Source: Stieleria maiorica (GTDB lineage: Bacteria > Planctomycetota > Planctomycetia > Pirellulales > Pirellulaceae). From it: DNA of 64,000 nt. Position 1 is the first letter of the stretch. Every line of letters starts with the position of its first letter. The stretch is from positions 8,995,121-9,059,120 of the forward strand of contig NZ_CP036264.1 in assembly GCF_008035925.1 (NCBI RefSeq), in the 5' to 3' direction. Both the position numbers and the translations under genes were made by a program. This document shows positions 60,507-64,000 of the stretch, piece by piece. Under the pieces are notes generated by a model, which did not search any database, was not told the DNA's origin, and was given only the letters and a program-made list of their open reading frames with translations.

Positions 60507-60540
60507 TCCTCCTTGGACAGGTCGTGCGGTTTACCGCCTC

Positions 60541-60619
60541 GTTCCCAGGCTCCGCCTGGGAACGCACTGCATCTGTGGCTCCTGCCACACACCAAGCAAC
60601 CAGAGGCGGAGCCTGGGCT
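60541..60619. repeat. Repeat family E, copy 2
   Basis: Opens with a perfect palindrome GTTCCCAGGC-TCC-GCCTGGGAAC (60541-60563), continues with GCACTGCATCTGTGGCTCC, equivalent to the first arm of copy 1, and ends GAGGCGGAGCCTGGGC. It begins 34 bases after the cytochrome stop. Confidence 0.65.
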
Positions 60620-60897
60620 GCGAAAAATCGTTCGATTCGTTCCGGTATTGGTTCATAAGATTCTGGCGTTTTCGATTCCGCGGAACCCGCTTGGGATCAG
60701 CCGTTTGGCGCCAGCCTACGGGCATCCATCGACGCCGGCCTCCATCGACGCTGGGGTCCGAACGCTGCTGGGGCCCGAACGCTTGCGCGAATCGGCTGAT
60801 GTCACTCGTGTTTCGCCACCCAATGGCGGCTGTGAGTCGACCATCCATCGCGGACTGATTTCGTGTGAATTCGGCCAAGGGCCGTTCACACCCCTAG

Positions 60898-60916
60898 CCT
60901 TGGGCAACGCCCAAGG
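60898..60916. terminator. Small perfect hairpin
   Basis: CCTTGGGC and GCCCAAGG, perfect 8-base arms around AAC, in the gap between two convergent genes. No T-run, so only a candidate terminator. Confidence 0.35.
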
Positions 60917-61019
60917 TCCCTCGGAAAGACCGAGACCCATTGGCCAACGGCCATAAACAATGGTTTGGGCCGGCATTAATCCCCAGCGCAACGAAAAACC
61001 TGCGCCCGCGACACAACCG

Positions 61020-61913
61020 TCACACAAACTCTCGGCTGGACTGGTTGCGAAATCCTCTCACGCGGATCGTGCCGTCTTGTCGAATTTCCATGGTGGAGTA
61101 CCCGTTGTTTTCTTCTCCAGCCCCTTCGACCATCGCCACGAGCGTGCAGTAGTGGATGCCGCCGATCTCATTCAAATCGTTCTGGTGGCTGTGCCCCTGG
61201 AACACCGCCAGCACGTTTCCCGACGCTTCCAGAATCCTTCGCACGTCAGCATTGTTCTTCACCCCGTGATTGTTGCTGACGTCCAAACGCTGGTGCGCCA
61301 GCACGATGGTCCGGTTGTCTGTCGCTGCCAGATCCGATGCCAACCAATCCAATTCCTCTTGGGGCACGTTCGCGTCGGTCCACTGAAAGTTCTTTCGGCC
61401 ATACGGCTGCCCGTCGGCACGAAAGCAGGAGTCCAGGACGACGAAGTGGAATCCGTTGCGATCGAACGAGTAATACGACTCGGATTGCCCGACCGCACCG
61501 AGGAACTCGTCTTTCTTGAGCGTGTCGACACAATGGTTGCCCAGCACGTAATGCCGGTCGTCACAAATCGCCGAGAACTCTCGGTTGACGGTCGTCAGAT
61601 ACCGTTGCTCGGTTTCCACCGTGTCAGCGGCATCGATCAAATCACCGAGTTCGACCAGCATGTCAATCCGGCAGCGTCGGAATTCGGCCGCCGCCTCGGC
61701 AAGCTTGGCCAGCGTTTCGCGATAGTGCCGCGTGCCTGCGGGCGGCTTGTCCGCGTAATGCAAGTCAGTAACCAATCCGACTCGCAATTCCGCGTGATCA
61801 TCGTCGGCAAACAGCGCGTCGGAAAACAACGCCGCGCTGGAAAGTGTCCCGGCAGCCAACACAAGCGTGCCGTTGCGAAGCCACGCCCGGCGGCCGATTC
61901 GTTCGATCGTCAT
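61020..61913 (-). CDS. Calcineurin-like metallophosphoesterase, Tat-exported
   Basis: 297 residues from the ATG at 61913, with a twin-arginine signal (RIGRRAWLRNGTLVLAAGTL). The metallophosphoesterase ligands appear in order: DLHYAD, LGDLID, LGNHCVD, LAHQRLD and FQGHSHQND. A C-terminal segment ends MEIRQDGTIRVRGFRN. Substrate unknown. It lies 223 bases from the next minus-strand gene, separated by an inverted repeat, so it is probably transcribed alone. Confidence 0.94.
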   Translation of the reverse strand: MTIERIGRRAWLRNGTLVLAAGTLSSAALFSDALFADDDHAELRVGLVTDLHYADKPPAGTRHYRETLAKLAEAAAEFRRCRIDMLVELGDLIDAADTVETEQRYLTTVNREFSAICDDRHYVLGNHCVDTLKKDEFLGAVGQSESYYSFDRNGFHFVVLDSCFRADGQPYGRKNFQWTDANVPQEELDWLASDLAATDNRTIVLAHQRLDVSNNHGVKNNADVRRILEASGNVLAVFQGHSHQNDLNEIGGIHYCTLVAMVEGAGEENNGYSTMEIRQDGTIRVRGFRNQSSREFV

Positions 61914-61971
61914 TCTGCCATTCCTCCTGCGATTCTCACCAATTTGACAGGGCACCGTGGTCGAGTGGAGC

Positions 61972-62058
61972 GGTAGGAAGATTTTGGAGGTAGGAAAATG
62001 GGTTCCATCGAATGGAGAGTGCGTTTCAAAATCTTCTTACCTCCAAAATCTTCTTACC
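61972..62058. repeat. Long inverted repeat
   Basis: GGTAGGAAGATTTTGGAGGT (61972-61991) and the complement of its equivalent at 62039-62058 pair over about 24 bases with two mismatches, around a loop of about 40 bases. Each arm holds GATTTTGGAGGTA. It is A/T-richer than its surroundings and lies between two genes on the same strand. Confidence 0.6.
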
Positions 62059-62136
62059 TGATTCCCAACAAGTTTTTTAAGTGTGACCGTTCGAATTTGC
62101 GCGAACCCGGCGATTCTAAGCCGCCCCGATTCCGCC

Positions 62137-62952
62137 TCATCGGTCCGTCTCAGCGGACAATTCCACGACCGACAAAAGTGCCCGGTGATCCGAGGCCACG
62201 GATTCGTCCAGAACCCGCGTCTCGATGACTTGCCAACGGCTCTGCGGACGATAGAGGATGAAATCAATTTGTCGCGTCGGATTTGCGACGGGAATCGTCG
62301 GCAGTGCGACGTCGTTCACTCGCGTCCAGTGCGTTTCCAACCGCGTCAGTGTACGGCTGCCTGCAACATCGTTCAAATCACCCATCAACAGCATGGGCTG
62401 TTCGTCGGACGTTTTTCCTCGATCCGCGATCCACTGCTCGATCGCCGCCGCCGACGCGAACCGTTCCCGGTCGTCGCGGCGATGATCAAAGTGTGTCGCC
62501 CACACCACAATCGGCGTCGTCGCCGACGGCACCTGAATTTCCGCTTCGATCACGCCACGTTGCTCGCCATCGTCGATGTTCGGCAGCAGGCGATTCTGGT
62601 GGCGAAGAATCGGGAACCGTGACAGGACCGCGTTCCCGTAGTGTCCACCCTGTAAATCGATGTTCGCACCAAAGACGACGTCCATCTTCGTCAATCGAGC
62701 CAGCTCACGCGGTTGGTCGACCGAGCCGCTGCGGCTGACGTTTTGATCGACTTCTTGCAACGCGACGATGTCCGGATTGACGGACGAGATCACCCGCGCG
62801 ATCCGCTCCACGTCCAGCTTTCCGTCCACACCCTCGCCATGGTGAATGTTGTAGCTGAGCACGCGCAATCGAACGGGATCGGCAGCTGTTGCATCCGTCG
62901 CAACCAGCCCTACCGCGCAAACGGCAATCAGAAGGAGTCGAATTCGGAACAT
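62137..62952 (-). CDS. Endonuclease/exonuclease/phosphatase family protein, secreted
   Basis: 271 residues from the ATG at 62952, six codons inside the longest frame, chosen for the signal peptide (FRIRLLLIAVCAVGLVATD, ending ATA). The EEP fold motifs are intact: LRVLSYNIHHGEG, VALQEVDQN, GNAVLSRFPI, ATHFDHRRDDRE, LLMGDLND and SVASDHRALLSVVEL. It could be a phosphodiesterase or nuclease; exact substrate cannot be told. Downstream is the metallophosphoesterase gene. Confidence 0.93.
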   Translation of the reverse strand: MFRIRLLLIAVCAVGLVATDATAADPVRLRVLSYNIHHGEGVDGKLDVERIARVISSVNPDIVALQEVDQNVSRSGSVDQPRELARLTKMDVVFGANIDLQGGHYGNAVLSRFPILRHQNRLLPNIDDGEQRGVIEAEIQVPSATTPIVVWATHFDHRRDDRERFASAAAIEQWIADRGKTSDEQPMLLMGDLNDVAGSRTLTRLETHWTRVNDVALPTIPVANPTRQIDFILYRPQSRWQVIETRVLDESVASDHRALLSVVELSAETDR

Positions 62953-62970
62953 CTCGGGATTTAAAAACAA

Positions 62971-63127
62971 TGCCAGCGGGACGCGTCAGCGAGCGGCCCG
63001 TGTAAGGACGGTGTATCGAGGAAGATGGCAGAATGATGGAGCAGAATTGCCAGCGGGACGCGTTAGCGAGCGGCCCGGGTATGGAAGGCATGTCGAGGGA
63101 GTTGGCAAAACGATGGGGGAAAAACAA
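62971..63127. repeat. 77-bp tandem duplication upstream of the EEP gene
   Basis: Two units, beginning TGCCAGCGGGACGCGTCAGC at 62971 and TGCCAGCGGGACGCGTTAGC at 63048, share the first 40 bases closely and then diverge. The first half can pair with itself (GCGGGACGCG / GCGAGCGGCCCG). They would fall in the leader of the EEP gene. The rest of the gap to 63239 holds no gene. Confidence 0.6.
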
Positions 63128-63193
63128 TGGGAGATGATAGTCGGGGCAACAAAGCAACGGCAGTCACTAAAGCGATTCGACGGACCGGCCACG

Positions 63194-63226
63194 CCCCCAT
63201 CATTCTGCCCCCATCATTCTGCCCCA
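63194..63226. repeat. 16-base tandem repeat
   Basis: CCCCCATCATTCTG occurs twice in direct succession, and its complement-like words (GGCAGAATGATGG at 63026, GGCAAAACGATGGGGG at 63104) lie upstream, related to the hairpin at 2823-2865. Confidence 0.5.
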
Positions 63227-63239
63227 CTCCAAAACCCCA

Positions 63240-64000
63240 TCAAAAGTCCGTCTCCGCTTCATCAAGCACCAATTCTTTGATCCAAGCATTGCGATAGCGC
63301 ACATCATGGCCTTCGCATTGAAGCTTCAATCCTTGCGGTGAATCGGTGATGCCGAATCCGTTGTCATTCCCGCCGTCGACCCCAGAATTCGGACCGCCCC
63401 AGACTTTATTGATCGTTTGATTGACGTGCACCTTCTGGCCGTTGAAGTACATCGTCACCATCGGTTTCTCCACCAACTTGCCGTCCTTGAAACGCGCGGC
63501 GCGAAAGACGATGTCGTACGCGTTCCATTTTCCGATCCCGTTGTAGGCGTGGTAGGGCGACTCGGTTTCATTGATCACCGCCCCCATGCCGTGTTTCGAT
63601 TTGTCACCGTCGAGCACCTGAATCTCGAATCGGTTCTGCAGATACACGCCGCTGTTGCCGCCGGGTTTCATGATCAGGAATTCGATGTGCAATCGGAAAT
63701 CCCGGTACGGCTTTTTGGTCACGATGTCGGCCGTGCCATATTTACCACCGTCAGCCGCCCGGTCATCGGTCATCACACTGGTCCCCTCGTCGACCGGGTC
63801 ATCGACGATTTTCCATTTGATCGGCAACGAGGAACTGAACCGCGGACCTTCCCAGTACGTCCACTTTTCGTCCAGCATTTGGCGAGTGCCATCGATGATG
63901 ACCTCCGCACCGTCAATCGGCTTTGCGCCAACACCGACGTGTTCGGCAGGGTCGGCGGACCAACCGACCGAGGCGGGTAACAACAGGGAGAAAAACAGCA
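63240..64000 (-). CDS. DUF1080 (3-keto-disaccharide hydrolase-like) protein, 5' end outside the window
   Basis: The minus-strand frame runs open to the right edge, where it reads as a hydrophobic signal (LFFSLLLPASVGWSA), so the start codon is beyond 64000. The mature domain has DUF1080 features: RDFRLHIEFLIMKPGGNSGVYLQNRFEIQVLDGD, WNAYDIVFRAARFKDGKL, NGQKVHVNQT, GLKLQCEGHDVRYRNAWIKEL. Unlike the protein at 8157-9125 it lacks the extra N-terminal domain. It may hydrolyse a glycoside derivative; its upstream partner is out of view. Confidence 0.92.
   Translation of the reverse strand, partial: LFFSLLLPASVGWSADPAEHVGVGAKPIDGAEVIIDGTRQMLDEKWTYWEGPRFSSSLPIKWKIVDDPVDEGTSVMTDDRAADGGKYGTADIVTKKPYRDFRLHIEFLIMKPGGNSGVYLQNRFEIQVLDGDKSKHGMGAVINETESPYHAYNGIGKWNAYDIVFRAARFKDGKLVEKPMVTMYFNGQKVHVNQTINKVWGGPNSGVDGGNDNGFGITDSPQGLKLQCEGHDVRYRNAWIKELVLDEAETDF

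Larger units (their letters stand above)
60507..61019. other. Repeat-filled intergenic region without a supported gene
   Basis: 513 bases between convergent genes. It holds family E copy 2, family D words (GATCAGCCGTTTGGCGCCAGCCTACGGGC, about 60696-60724), a short direct duplication (CCATCGACGCCGGCCT / CCATCGACGCTGGGG with CCGAACGC twice, 60726-60782), and a hairpin at 60898-60916. An open frame crosses part of it but carries no recognisable domain or start signal. Confidence 0.5.

Overview
The window looks like a chromosome segment of a planctomycete, most likely a marine Pirellulaceae (Rhodopirellula-like) bacterium. The basis is gene content: four loci with planctomycete-type cytochrome/DUF1549-DUF1553-DUF1592 proteins and their DUF1501/DUF1552 partners, two DUF1080 proteins, a formylglycine-type sulfatase, a DUF1559 protein and an EF-G-like GTPase. 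Moderately high GC and many short palindromic intergenic repeats fit the same group. No rRNA, tRNA or CRISPR array was recognised.

Layout. 1-2760: end of a DUF1553 protein plus a DUF1501 partner. 3001-7910 (minus): overlapping hypF-hypC-hypD-hypE set for the [NiFe]-hydrogenase cofactor, without hypA, hypB or hydrogenase subunits. 8157-16140: DUF1080 protein, EF-G-like GTPase, fused membrane/spermidine-synthase-like protein, and an isoaspartyl-peptidase fused to a DUF4440 domain. 16585-26782 (plus): a tightly coupled four-gene secreted operon (DUF1592-type cytochrome, DUF1552, an unknown, and a 1,720-residue propeller protein). 26906-32897: RND pump and adaptor divergent from a TetR gene, with a large dyad between them. 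32908-34395: sulfatase.

34534-37011: a 380-bp sequence present as two near-identical direct copies around an IS4-family element that sits in the centre of a palindrome. 37254-39842: small genes including a DUF1559 protein, a SpoIIAA-like protein and a secreted protein built of nine 9-residue repeats. 40117-42722: threonine synthase, a small HExxH protein and a HIT hydrolase.

42917-50605: a five-gene cluster that is the best candidate for an undescribed system. It has a membrane-anchored FtsK/SpoIIIE ATPase with one intact and two apparently inactive ATPase modules, an 88-residue WXG100-like protein, a TelA-reminiscent coiled-coil protein, and, divergently, a tail-anchored small protein with a long coiled-coil protein. 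50758-56363: DUF1501 + DUF1549/1553 pair divergent from a PAS-AraC regulator. 56392-64000: SGNH hydrolase, PVC-type cytochrome/propeller protein, metallophosphoesterase, endonuclease/exonuclease/phosphatase protein and a second DUF1080 protein cut by the right edge.

At least five families of palindromic repeats occupy the gaps. Several copies abut or contain the stop codon of the neighbouring gene. Assignments rest on motifs read by eye; no database search was run.
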